The translations under genes were made by a program, and so were the position numbers. DNA of 64,000 bases, taken from NCBI GenBank assembly GCA_965220825.1, contig OZ244839.1:620001-684000 (forward strand). The letters run 5' to 3'. Below, one piece after another: positions 54,757 through 63,134 of this stretch (the stretch's first letter is position 1; each line of letters starts with the position of its first letter). The notes under the pieces were generated by a model. It did not search any database. It was not told where the DNA came from and worked only from the letters and a program-made list of their open reading frames with translations. This DNA is from G965220825 sp965220825 (GTDB lineage Bacteria; Pseudomonadota; Alphaproteobacteria; UBA828).

Positions 54757-55650
54757 ATGAATTTCTTCATCCAGATCGTGGTCAGCGGGCTCACATTCGG
54801 CGCCATGTATGCGCTGGCCGCCGTGGGGCTCGCCCTGGTCTGGGGCGCCTTCAACATGCTCAATATGAGCCACGGCATCATCATGACGCTGGGTGCCTAT
54901 TTCGCGCTGCTGTGGGCGGAGATTTGGGGCCTGCCGCTCTTCTTTGCCGCGCCCTTCGCGGCGGTGTGCGGCGGCGGCTTCGGGGCGCTGGTCTATTTCA
55001 TCTCGGCCCACTGGATGCTGCGCCAGCGGAACTTCGAGGTCACCATCATCATCGCGACCTTCGGCCTCGGCATGGCGGCGGAGGCCGGGCTTCTGAAATA
55101 TCTGCGGGAGGAATTCCGCACCGCACCCTATTCGCAGCCGCTTTCGCTCGGGGCCGATTCGTTCCTCATCATGGACGTACCGGTGAGCTATCAGCGGATC
55201 GTGATCTGGGCCATCGCCCTGGTGCTCATTCTGCTGGTGGGCATCTTCCTGACGCGAACGACCGCCGGGCGCGCCATTCGCGCGACGGCGCAGAATCGCG
55301 ATGCCGCGCGGCTGATGGGCGTGCCCGTGCGCCGAGTCTATGTCACGGTGCTGGCGCTTGCCAGCGGCCTCGCGGCGATCTCGGGCATCATGCTGTCGTC
55401 CTTCAAGGACGTGCACCCCCTGATGGGGGGCGATCCCATGCTGAAGGCCTTCATCGTCATCGTGCTCGCCGGCCTCGGCAACATGACGGGCGCTCTCTAC
55501 GCCGCATTGCTGGTAGGCATGGTGGAGGCGGCCGTCAAGGTGCTGGCCGCGGACAAGTACGGCTTTACGGCGATCCTCGTGCTGGTGATCGCGGCGCTGA
55601 TATGGCGCCCGGCGGGGCTCTTCGGCCAGCGCAGCGTGGCCCGGCAGTAA
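54757..55650 (+). CDS. livH: Branched-chain-type ABC transporter permease, LivH-like
   Basis: A 297-aa inner-membrane permease with about eight helices. Family features are MYALAAVGLALVWGAFNMLNMSHG near the start, IRATAQNRDAARLMGVPVRR as the ATPase-contact loop, and LAGLGNMTGALYAALLVG near the end. It lies between the LivF-like ATPase and the LivM-like permease, 13 bases from the latter. Confidence 0.9.
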   Translation: MNFFIQIVVSGLTFGAMYALAAVGLALVWGAFNMLNMSHGIIMTLGAYFALLWAEIWGLPLFFAAPFAAVCGGGFGALVYFISAHWMLRQRNFEVTIIIATFGLGMAAEAGLLKYLREEFRTAPYSQPLSLGADSFLIMDVPVSYQRIVIWAIALVLILLVGIFLTRTTAGRAIRATAQNRDAARLMGVPVRRVYVTVLALASGLAAISGIMLSSFKDVHPLMGGDPMLKAFIVIVLAGLGNMTGALYAALLVGMVEAAVKVLAADKYGFTAILVLVIAALIWRPAGLFGQRSVARQ

Positions 55651-55663
55651 GCGGTCGATCGAG

Positions 55664-56698
55664 ATGAAACACCGCGACCTGATCATCTTCGTCGTCCTGC
55701 TGGCGATCGCCATCGCCTTCCCCTGGATGGGGATCAAGCGCTACCTGATCGCAAGCGCGCTCATCATGTTCTGCTATGCGACGGTCATCACGCAGTGGAA
55801 CCTGGTGTTCGGCATCGCCGGCATCTTCTCGCTCGCTCAGGTGGCCATATTCGCCTTCGGCGCCTACACGACGGCGGTGCTCGGCCGCTACCTGGAATGG
55901 AGTCTCTGGTACGCGTTTCCCGTGGCCGGGCTTGCGGGGATGGTGTTCAGCTTCTTCATCGGCCTCGCCTGTCTGCGCATGCGGGGCATCTATGTCGCGC
56001 TGCTAACCCTCGCCATATCACAGGTCATGTTCGTGCTTATACAGACGGACTCCGTCTGCTCTCCGCTCAACCAGAAGATCAACCCGGCAACCTGCGTTTC
56101 CTTTACGGGCGGTGCGCAGGGGCTGGGCGGCTTCGGCACGTTCGGCTGGCGCGAAGTGCTCGGCGGGCGCGACTGGATGCTGGGCGATTACTACACCATG
56201 CTCGGCCTGCTGATCGTCGGGCTGATCATGATGTTCGCCGTGACGCAGAGCCGAATCGGGCTCGCGTTCAAGGCGCTCAGGGATAATGAGGAGCTCGCGC
56301 GCTCCCGCGGCGTCAGCGTGTTCAAGTACCAGCTTATCGTGTTCGCGGCATCTGCCTACCTCACCGCCATGGCGGGAGGTTTCTACGCCGCCCATTTCGG
56401 CTCCGTCGGCTCGAACCTGGTGGCCTTCCCGCTGCTGCTGTTCCTTATCTCCATGCTGGTGGTGGGGGGTATCGGCAGGACCTGGGGGCCGCTGCTCGGC
56501 GCCTTCCTTCTCATGGCCGCCGACGAGGTGTTCAAGGAGTTCTCGGACTGGCGGAATATCGGCCTCGGCATGATCGTGCTGGTGTTCATGATCTTCTTGC
56601 CGGAAGGGGTGGCGGGCGCGATCGAATCGGTCTGCAAGCGGGCCGAACGGCTCTGGACGAGCTTCCGAAGACGCGCTTTCCCCGCCGCGAAGTCCTGA
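55664..56698 (+). CDS. livM: Branched-chain-type ABC transporter permease, LivM-like
   Basis: A 344-aa permease. It has NLVFGIAGIFSLAQVAIFAFGAYTTAVLGR near the first third (in parts: GIAGIFSLAQVAIF, FGAYTTAVLGR), the contact loop FKALRDNEELARSRGVSVFKYQ, and the usual end helices with GGIGRTWGPLLGAFLL. A periplasmic loop around residue 130 carries two cysteines (SVCSPLNQKINPATC) that could form a disulfide. It is the last gene of the importer operon and converges with the AbrB-family gene. Confidence 0.9.
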   Translation: MKHRDLIIFVVLLAIAIAFPWMGIKRYLIASALIMFCYATVITQWNLVFGIAGIFSLAQVAIFAFGAYTTAVLGRYLEWSLWYAFPVAGLAGMVFSFFIGLACLRMRGIYVALLTLAISQVMFVLIQTDSVCSPLNQKINPATCVSFTGGAQGLGGFGTFGWREVLGGRDWMLGDYYTMLGLLIVGLIMMFAVTQSRIGLAFKALRDNEELARSRGVSVFKYQLIVFAASAYLTAMAGGFYAAHFGSVGSNLVAFPLLLFLISMLVVGGIGRTWGPLLGAFLLMAADEVFKEFSDWRNIGLGMIVLVFMIFLPEGVAGAIESVCKRAERLWTSFRRRAFPAAKS

Positions 56699-56700
56699 GG

Positions 56701-56733
56701 CCCGCGTTTCCCCGGTGCGGGGCGAGGCGCGGG
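56701..56733. terminator. Nested GC hairpin between convergent genes
   Basis: CCCGCG (56701-56706) pairs with CGCGGG (56728-56733), and inside it CCCC (56710-56713) with GGGG (56719-56722). It lies just after livM and faces the AbrB-family gene on the other strand. No T-run follows, so a terminator role is only possible. A second small hairpin, GGCGT/ACGCC, lies at 56770-56784. Confidence 0.35.
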
Positions 56734-56792
56734 AGCTTCAAAGCCCGAAACGGAGACCCGGAGCGGCGGGGCGTTCGTGACGCCTTGACGGA

Positions 56793-57905
56793 TCAGCGTC
56801 GCCGGTAGAGGCGGGCGGCGCGGAAGATCAGCGGCCCCGCCACGACGATCAGAATGATGCGGAAAATATGGTGGGTGGAGACGAAGGCCGCCGCACCGCC
56901 AAGCGAGAGCGCAATCAGGCTCATCTCGGTCAATCCGCCCGGCGCGAGTGCGAGGAAGAGCGTGGCGCCCGACGCGCTGCCGACGGCACCGAAGGCGGCG
57001 GCGACGGCCGCTGCGATCAGCACCATCCCGACCGCCACGAAGGCAGCCAGCCCGAGAGTGCGCCGGAGCTCCGCGAACTTCGTGCCGACGAACCGCGCAC
57101 CGATGGCGGCGCCGAGAATTACTTGGGCGGCCGCCAGGGGTTCCACGGGCGGTTGAGACGAGAGAACGCCGGTCAGGTGGAGTAGGGCGCTCAGGAAGAG
57201 CGGCCCCACGAGCGCCGCCGCCGGGATGCGCAGTGCCCGCGCGCCCGGGTAGCCCGCCAGTGCGCAGACGAGGAGGAGCACGGCATCGGTCCAGCCGAAG
57301 CCCGCACCCGCCGATGCCGGGAAGTTCACCGGCCCCTGGTTTTCGAAAATGCGGAAGTAGAAGGCAATGAGGAAGACGGCGATCAGGATGCGGATACCGT
57401 GGGTGAGGGAGATCTTGCGTCCGTCGCCGCCCATGGCATCGCCGAGCGTCATCATCTCCGCCAAGCCGCCGGGCATGGACGAGAAATAGGCGGTGACGGG
57501 GTCGTATCCGCCGAGCTTGCGGAAGGCGCAATAGCCGAAACCCACCATCGCGACGATGGTGAGCACCACGCCGCAGAGGCCCAGATACCAATCCGCGATG
57601 TGGGCGAATATATCGGCGGAGAACTGAGTCCCCAGGAATACACCCATCACGGCGACCATCGCACTGCGTATGGTGCGTGGCGCGGCGAGCGGCGCGCCGG
57701 CGAGCGAAGCGATCGTTGCGAACGCCATGGCGCCGAGCATCCAGGGGAGCGGCAGCGCAAGTACGAAAAACACCCCGCCGCCGGCGGCGCCGATCGCGAG
57801 GGTCATGGCCAGTCGCGGCGAAATATCGCGGATTTGCGCGAGCGGTGCGCCGACGCGCGCCGGAAACGCAGTGCGCGTCCATAGGCGGCATCCCGTTAGA
57901 CGCAT
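56793..57905 (-). CDS. AbrB-family membrane protein
   Basis: A 370-aa polytopic inner-membrane protein of the AbrB family, once annotated as putative ammonia monooxygenase; the true role is unknown, perhaps transport or regulation. It has two related halves, each with a proline/methionine/glycine motif of the type FSSMPGGLAEMMTLG (first half) and LALAPGGLTEMSLIAL (second half). The first 30 residues are not hydrophobic, so the true start may be a little later. It lies downstream of nadK on the same strand. Confidence 0.82.
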   Translation of the reverse strand: MRLTGCRLWTRTAFPARVGAPLAQIRDISPRLAMTLAIGAAGGGVFFVLALPLPWMLGAMAFATIASLAGAPLAAPRTIRSAMVAVMGVFLGTQFSADIFAHIADWYLGLCGVVLTIVAMVGFGYCAFRKLGGYDPVTAYFSSMPGGLAEMMTLGDAMGGDGRKISLTHGIRILIAVFLIAFYFRIFENQGPVNFPASAGAGFGWTDAVLLLVCALAGYPGARALRIPAAALVGPLFLSALLHLTGVLSSQPPVEPLAAAQVILGAAIGARFVGTKFAELRRTLGLAAFVAVGMVLIAAAVAAAFGAVGSASGATLFLALAPGGLTEMSLIALSLGGAAAFVSTHHIFRIILIVVAGPLIFRAARLYRRR

Positions 57906-57951
57906 GCGCAGGATGCCCTGCCCGGACGGGCGCGTGGCCTGTTGGCTCGCT

Positions 57952-58719
57952 TCAGGGGATGAACTGTTCGTTGAGGATTCGTTCCTCCAGATTGTGCTCC
58001 GGATCGAACAGCAGGTGGATACCGGTCTCGTGGTCCACGGTCACCTCGACCGAGGTTACGTCGCGCACCTCGGTGTAATCGGCGACGGCGCTGACCGGGC
58101 GTTTGCGGTGTTCGATTGCTTCGAGGCGCAGCGTTGCGGTGTGAGGAAGCAGGGCGCCCCGCCAGCGGCGCGGCCGGAACGCGCTGATGGGTGTGAGCGC
58201 CAGGATGTTGGCGCCGAGCGGGATGATCGGCCCGTGGGCCGACAGGTTGTAGGCGGTGCTGCCGGCCGGTGTTGCGATCAGCACGCCGTCGCAGACGAGT
58301 TCCGGTACCCGGACGACGCCGTCGATGGCGATGCGCAGCTTTGCCGCCTGACGGGTCTGGCGAAGCATGGAGACCTCGTTGATGGCAAGCGCCTTTCGGA
58401 TCGTGCCGTCCGCCGTCTCTGCACGCATGCGCAAGGGGTGGAGTATGGAAGCGTGGGCGCGCTTCAACCGCTCCGGTAGCCCGTCGGCGCGAAACGCGTT
58501 CATCAGAAAGCCCACCGTGCCGCGGTTCATGCCGTAGATGGGCTTTTCGCGGTGCAGGAAGCGGTGCAGCGTCTCCAGCATGAAGCCGTCGCCGCCGAGC
58601 GCAACGATGATGTCCGCATCGTCCGGGTCGGTCAGATCGTAGCGGGTACGGACTTCGGCGAGGGCGGCCTGGGCGTCTTCCGACACCGAGGCGACCACGG
58701 CCAGTTTGGGATGGGTCAT
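57952..58719 (-). CDS. nadK: NAD kinase
   Basis: Phosphorylates NAD to NADP; 255 aa, cytosolic. The catalytic GGDG is in IIVALGGDGFMLETL, the NE motif in ALAINEVSML, and the family segment TPAGSTAYNLSAHGPIIP is intact. A short N-terminal domain without the extension seen in enteric enzymes is usual for Alphaproteobacteria. It lies 63 bases after moaA on the same strand and 47 bases before the AbrB-family gene. Confidence 0.96.
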   Translation of the reverse strand: MTHPKLAVVASVSEDAQAALAEVRTRYDLTDPDDADIIVALGGDGFMLETLHRFLHREKPIYGMNRGTVGFLMNAFRADGLPERLKRAHASILHPLRMRAETADGTIRKALAINEVSMLRQTRQAAKLRIAIDGVVRVPELVCDGVLIATPAGSTAYNLSAHGPIIPLGANILALTPISAFRPRRWRGALLPHTATLRLEAIEHRKRPVSAVADYTEVRDVTSVEVTVDHETGIHLLFDPEHNLEERILNEQFIP

Positions 58720-58782
58720 TTGGGTCGGCCTTCGCGCCGCCTCTGCCCGATATGGTGTGTCGTGGATCGGCGGGCGGAAAGT

Positions 58783-59784
58783 TCAGCCGCCGGTCACGCT
58801 CATATGGCGTCCGATGGACGGGCCGGTCTGACGCCGGTCGATGACGAAATCGTGGCCTTTGGGCTTGCGTCCGATGGCTTCCTCGATCGCGGCGACCAGC
58901 GCGTCGTCGGCTTCGGAGCTTCGCAGGGGCGCGCGGAGATCGGCGGCGTCCTCCTGGCCGAGGCACATATAGAGCGTGCCGGTGCAGGTGAGGCGGACCC
59001 GGTTGCAGGATTCGCAGAAATTGTGCGTAAGCGGCGTGATGAAGCCGAGCCGCTGACCGGTCTCGCGCACCGTCACATAGCGCGCCGGGCCGCCCGTGCG
59101 GTGGCTGCTTTCGTCGAGGGTCCAGCGTTTGCGCAAGGCGGCGCGGACCAGCGAAAGCGGAAGATATTGCTCCGTGCGGTCCCCGTCGATATCGCCGAGC
59201 GGCATGGTCTCGATGAAGGTAAGGTCGTAACCCTCGTCCGCACACCAGACCACGAGATCGGGCAGCTCGGATTCGTTGACGCCACGGAGCGCGACGGTGT
59301 TGATCTTTACCTGGAGTCCGGCTCGTTTGGCCGCGCGGAGGCCCTCCAGCACCTTGTCCAGCCGGCCCCAGCGGGTGACGCGAACGAAGTTTTCCGCGTC
59401 GAGGGTGTCCAGCGAGACGTTCACCCGGCGGACGCCGGCGGAATAGAGCTCGTCCGCAAAGCGCGGGAGCTGGCTGCCATTGGTGGTGAGCGTGAGCTCG
59501 TCCAGAGCGCCGGTCTTCAGGTGGCGGCCGAGACTGTGGAACAGCCCCATGATGCCGCGTCGGACCAGCGGTTCGCCACCCGTGATGCGCAGCTTGCGAA
59601 CACCGAGTCGCACGAAGGCGCTGCACAGCCGATCCAGCTCTTCGAGGGTCAGAAGCTCGGCCCTCGGCAAGAAGCTCATATGTTCGGACATGCAGTACAC
59701 GCAACGGAAATCGCACCGGTCCGTGACCGAGACACGCAGATAAGTGATTTGGCGCTCGAATGGGTCGATCAACATCGTCTTCAT
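58783..59784 (-). CDS. moaA: GTP 3',8-cyclase MoaA
   Basis: Radical-SAM enzyme that begins molybdopterin synthesis from GTP. With the start at 59784 it is 333 aa. The SAM iron-sulfur cysteines are C24, C28 and C31 (CDFRCVYC). The C-terminal cluster region is NFCESCNRVRLTCTGTLYMC. The GG tail needed for activity is present at the very end (SVTGG). In-frame ATGs also lie at 59808 and 59775; 59775 has the best-spaced GGCGGG. No other moa or mog genes are in the window. Confidence 0.95.
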   Translation of the reverse strand: MKTMLIDPFERQITYLRVSVTDRCDFRCVYCMSEHMSFLPRAELLTLEELDRLCSAFVRLGVRKLRITGGEPLVRRGIMGLFHSLGRHLKTGALDELTLTTNGSQLPRFADELYSAGVRRVNVSLDTLDAENFVRVTRWGRLDKVLEGLRAAKRAGLQVKINTVALRGVNESELPDLVVWCADEGYDLTFIETMPLGDIDGDRTEQYLPLSLVRAALRKRWTLDESSHRTGGPARYVTVRETGQRLGFITPLTHNFCESCNRVRLTCTGTLYMCLGQEDAADLRAPLRSSEADDALVAAIEEAIGRKPKGHDFVIDRRQTGPSIGRHMSVTGG

Positions 59785-60230
59785 CCCGCCGGCACATGCG
59801 GCCCCCATCGGGCATGGCCCATCTTAGGCTGAAACCCCCGAAAACGCGAGGTTGTCGGTAGCGGGCGATATGCCCGGTTCATGGACCAAGTGATCTGTCC
59901 GGACTTGGATGGCTCCGCTTCGGTGCGCGGGTCTCCGGCCCCGTCTCCGACGGTGGCAAGGAAACAAGCGGGCCTGGAGGTCCGCGCACCAACAGCGACG
60001 CCGCCACATGATTTTTTGCGGCGGTGAATTGCGCTACGTTCCGGCCCGCCATGCGGGGCGGCGTTCGCTCGCGCAGGCCCTTTTGCGAATAGAGAATCAG
60101 GCATGTGTTCACGGGACAGTCTGGGCAGCCGGTCGAACCCTTCGTGCATGGCCGCGACGGAGGCGGTCGGCGGCGCACTTCGGTACAGACGGCGCCCTGG
60201 GACACGCCCGCCTGTACGGTGCGGTCTGCC
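59785..60230. other. Gene-free region between divergent moaA and cysD
   Basis: About 446 bases between the moaA and cysD starts. It holds dispersed repeat copy 3 (59922-59990) and, just after it, a 6-bp GC stem (CGCCGC 59999-60004, GCGGCG 60018-60023) around an AT-rich loop. Readings of cysD that begin as early as 60105 give a glycine/arginine-rich leader unlike CysD, so I treat 60024-60230 as leader or promoter sequence. I find no convincing riboswitch or promoter box. Confidence 0.6.
59922..59990 (-). repeat. Dispersed palindromic repeat, copy 3 (reverse orientation)
   Basis: Read on the minus strand it begins GGTGCGCGGACCTCCAGG and continues CCCGCTTGTTTCC, matching copy 2, and it ends in GGAGACCCGCGCACC like copy 1. 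At 69 bases it is shorter than the other two because the interior is reduced. It lies in the divergent region between moaA and cysD. Confidence 0.83.
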
Positions 60231-61127
60231 GTGACGGTGCGCAGCCATCTGGATGCGCTGGAGGCGGAGGCGATACACATCCTGCGCGAGACGGGCGCGT
60301 CCTTCGCCAAGCCGGTCATGCTCTACTCCGTCGGAAAGGACAGCTCGGTCATGCTTCGCTTGGCGCAGAAGGCCTTCTATCCTGCGCCACCGCCCTTTCC
60401 GCTGCTCCATGTGGATACGACCTGGAAATTTCCCGAGATGTACGCCTTCCGGGACCGCACGGCGCGGGAGGCCGGCGTCGAACTCATCGTGCATGTCAAC
60501 GAGGAGGGTCGCGCAGCCGGAATCGGCCCGCTGACCCATGGCGCGACGGTTCATACCGACGTGATGAAGACGCAAGGCCTGCGGCAGGCGCTGGAGCGCC
60601 ACGGGTTCGACGCGGCCCTCGCAGGCGCGCGGCGCGACGAGGAGATGTCGCGGGCGAAGGAGCGCGTGTTTTCGCTGCGCTCACGCTCCCACCGGTGGGA
60701 TCCGCGCAGTCAGCGCCCCGAGCTCTGGCGCCTCTACAACACCCGGCTCGGCGAGGGGGAAACCATGCGCATCTTCCCGCTTTCCAACTGGACGGAATTC
60801 GATATCTGGTCCTACATCGAGCGGGAAGACATTCCCGTGGTGCCGCTCTACTTCGCGTCGCGTCGCCCCGTGGTGGAGCGCGACGGCCTGCTGCTCATGG
60901 TTGCCGACGACCGACTGACCCTTCGGCCCGGCGAAGCGCCCGACCGGCGGCGGGTGCGCTTCCGCACCCTAGGCTGCTACCCGCTGACCGGCGCCATCGA
61001 ATCGGAGGCGGAAACCGTCGCCGACATTATCGCCGAGCTGTTGGAGGCGAATCGATCCGAGCGCCAGGGGCGTGCAATCGACCGGGGCGGGGCGATGGAA
61101 CGCCGCAAGCAGGAAGGCTACTTCTGA
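60231..61127 (+). CDS. cysD: Sulfate adenylyltransferase subunit 2
   Basis: Catalytic subunit that adenylates sulfate to APS; 298 aa. The ATP-pyrophosphatase loop is MLYSVGKDSSVMLRLAQKAF. Other segments are LLHVDTTWKFPEMYAFRD, ALAGARRDEEMSRAKERVFS, NWTEFDIWSYIERE and the end MERRKQEGYF. I use the GTG at 60231 (another at 60237), where family homology starts with HLDALEAEAIHILRE. The stop overlaps the cysNC start as TGATG, so coupling is likely. No cysH or sulfite reductase genes are here. Confidence 0.93.
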   Translation: MTVRSHLDALEAEAIHILRETGASFAKPVMLYSVGKDSSVMLRLAQKAFYPAPPPFPLLHVDTTWKFPEMYAFRDRTAREAGVELIVHVNEEGRAAGIGPLTHGATVHTDVMKTQGLRQALERHGFDAALAGARRDEEMSRAKERVFSLRSRSHRWDPRSQRPELWRLYNTRLGEGETMRIFPLSNWTEFDIWSYIEREDIPVVPLYFASRRPVVERDGLLLMVADDRLTLRPGEAPDRRRVRFRTLGCYPLTGAIESEAETVADIIAELLEANRSERQGRAIDRGGAMERRKQEGYF

Positions 61128-63010
61128 TGGTGGCGCCCAACGCCCATCGCAAGGCGGCCGATAACCTCGGTCTGCTGCGCTTCGTCGCCTGTGGCAGCGT
61201 GGACGACGGAAAATCGACGCTGATCGGGCGCCTGCTTCTCGAATCCCGCCTCGTCTTCGAGGACCAGCTTGCGCAGCTCACGGCCGACAGCCAGCGGCAC
61301 GGCACACAGGGAGAAGCCCTGGATCCGGCGCTCCTGATGGACGGCCTTCAGGCGGAGCGTGAGCAGGGTATTACCATCGATGTCGCCTACCGCAGCTTTT
61401 CGACTGCGCGGCGGGCGTTCATCGTCGCCGATGCGCCGGGACACGAACAGTACACGCGGAACATGGCGACCGGCGCCTCCACCGCCGATGCCGCCCTTCT
61501 TCTCGTCGATGCCCGTAAAGGCGTGCTCGCGCAGACGCGCCGGCATGCGACGGTGCTTTCCCTGCTGGGAGTCGACAGGCTGGCGCTCGCCGTCAACAAG
61601 ATGGATCTGGTTGATTGGTCGGAGGTGGTCTACGAGCAGATTACTGCCGAGTTCCGGCGTTTTTCGGAGGCGCTGGGCCCATGCGAGCTGACGGCCGTGC
61701 CGGTCTCGGCGCTGACCGGCGACAATGTGCTCGCGCGCTCCGAGAGGATGACGTGGTATCGGGGGCCGGCGCTACTCGAATGTCTCGAGACCATGGACGT
61801 CCACACGGACCGCGAGTCCGGCCGCCTGCGCATGCCGGTGCAGTGCACGCTCCGCCCCAATGCCGACTTTCGCGGGATCGCAGGCACGATTGTCTCGGGC
61901 CGGCTGAAGGCGGGCGACCCCGTGTCGGTCTTTCCCGGCGGGGCGTCCACGCGGGTAGCCCGAATTGTCACCATGGACGGCGACCTGGAAGAGGCCCGCG
62001 CCGGGCAGGCGGTCACCCTTGTCCTCGCCGACGAGTTGGACGCGGCGCGTGGCGATGTGATCGCCTCCGCGGAGGCGCCGCCCGGACGCAGCGATCAGTT
62101 CCGTTGCCGCATGGTGTGGATGGATGAGAACGCACTGCTGCCTCATCGCTCCTATCTGCTGCAATGCGGCACTTGTACGACAGGCGCGCAGGTCACCGAC
62201 ATACGCTACAAGCTGAATGTCGAGACGCTCGAGCGCGTCGCCGCCAGAACTCTGGAACTCAATGAAATCGGCTGCTGCAATATCTCCCTCGACCGGCCCA
62301 TTGCCTTCGATCCCTATTCCGAGGTCCGGGAGATGGGCGGCTTCATCCTGATCGACCGCTACAGCGGCGCGACGCTCGGCGCGGGGATGATCGATTTCGC
62401 GTTGCGCCGCGCGGCCAATCTGAGCCGGCAAACGCTTGCGGTGGGCAAGGAGGCGCGGGCGGCGCAGAAGAACCAGACCGCCTGTGTATTGTGGTTCACC
62501 GGGCTGTCCGGCGCGGGCAAGTCCACGCTCGCGAATGCGGTGGAGCAACGTCTTCTGGCCAGAGGCCGTCACAGCTACGTCCTCGACGGAGACAATGTGC
62601 GCCACGGGCTGACCAGGGATCTGGGCTTCACCGCGGCGGACCGCGCCGAGAACATCCGCCGCATCGCAGAGGTCGCGAAACTCTTTGTCGACGCGGGCCT
62701 GATCGTTCTCGTCTCGGCCATTTCTCCGTTCCGCGAGGAGCGCCGCATGGCGCGCGACATGCTGGCGGAAGGCGAGTTCGTCGAGATATTCGTCGATACA
62801 CCGCTCGAAATCTGCGAGCAACGGGATCCAAAGGGTCTCTACCGCCGGGCCCGGGCGGGCGAGATTATCAACTTCACCGGTATCGACAGCGCCTACGAGC
62901 GCCCCGACAACCCCGAAATCGTGCTCAATTCCGCCGAAGAGACGGTCGACGCCCTGGCCGACGCCGTCATGGCCTACCTGGAAAGCCGCCGACCCGCCGA
63001 CCAGGCGTAA
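61127..63010 (+). CDS. cysNC: Bifunctional sulfate adenylyltransferase subunit 1/APS kinase
   Basis: A 627-aa fusion. Residues 1-440 are the GTPase subunit that powers CysD: P-loop GSVDDGKS at 23-30, DAPGHEQYTRNMATGAS, and NKMDLVD. From about 450 it is APS kinase (CysC): P-loop GLSGAGKS at 459-466, YVLDGDNVRHGLTRDLGF, and FVDTPLEICEQRDPKGLYRRAR. It therefore makes APS and then PAPS. The ATG at 61127 overlaps the cysD stop; a reading from 59909 through the leader and cysD in another frame is an artefact. The domain order is the common CysN-CysC form. Confidence 0.95.
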   Translation: MVAPNAHRKAADNLGLLRFVACGSVDDGKSTLIGRLLLESRLVFEDQLAQLTADSQRHGTQGEALDPALLMDGLQAEREQGITIDVAYRSFSTARRAFIVADAPGHEQYTRNMATGASTADAALLLVDARKGVLAQTRRHATVLSLLGVDRLALAVNKMDLVDWSEVVYEQITAEFRRFSEALGPCELTAVPVSALTGDNVLARSERMTWYRGPALLECLETMDVHTDRESGRLRMPVQCTLRPNADFRGIAGTIVSGRLKAGDPVSVFPGGASTRVARIVTMDGDLEEARAGQAVTLVLADELDAARGDVIASAEAPPGRSDQFRCRMVWMDENALLPHRSYLLQCGTCTTGAQVTDIRYKLNVETLERVAARTLELNEIGCCNISLDRPIAFDPYSEVREMGGFILIDRYSGATLGAGMIDFALRRAANLSRQTLAVGKEARAAQKNQTACVLWFTGLSGAGKSTLANAVEQRLLARGRHSYVLDGDNVRHGLTRDLGFTAADRAENIRRIAEVAKLFVDAGLIVLVSAISPFREERRMARDMLAEGEFVEIFVDTPLEICEQRDPKGLYRRARAGEIINFTGIDSAYERPDNPEIVLNSAEETVDALADAVMAYLESRRPADQA

Positions 63011-63134
63011 CCTGAGGCTCGCCGGGCCCTTCCGCTTGGTCTCGTAGGCCGAGAATAGGGACAAGCTCTTGCCAGGTGGCCGGCGGCTCCCTACCTTCCG
63101 GCATTGGTGGGCACCGCGCCGGACAGGTTCCTCG

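Noticed and set aside
56740..56763. A fourth copy of the dispersed repeat (AACGGAGACCCGG)
   Set aside because: Only the short GGAGACCC core matches; no opposite arm is found, so chance is likely in GC-rich sequence.
59985..60230. A sulfur-responsive riboswitch or leader before cysD
   Set aside because: The region has one short GC stem but none of the conserved cores I know for SAM-type riboswitches.
59909..61126. An in-frame extension that would make the cysNC product 1033 aa
   Set aside because: It runs through repeat copy 3 and the whole cysD gene in another frame; CysN homology starts only after 61127.
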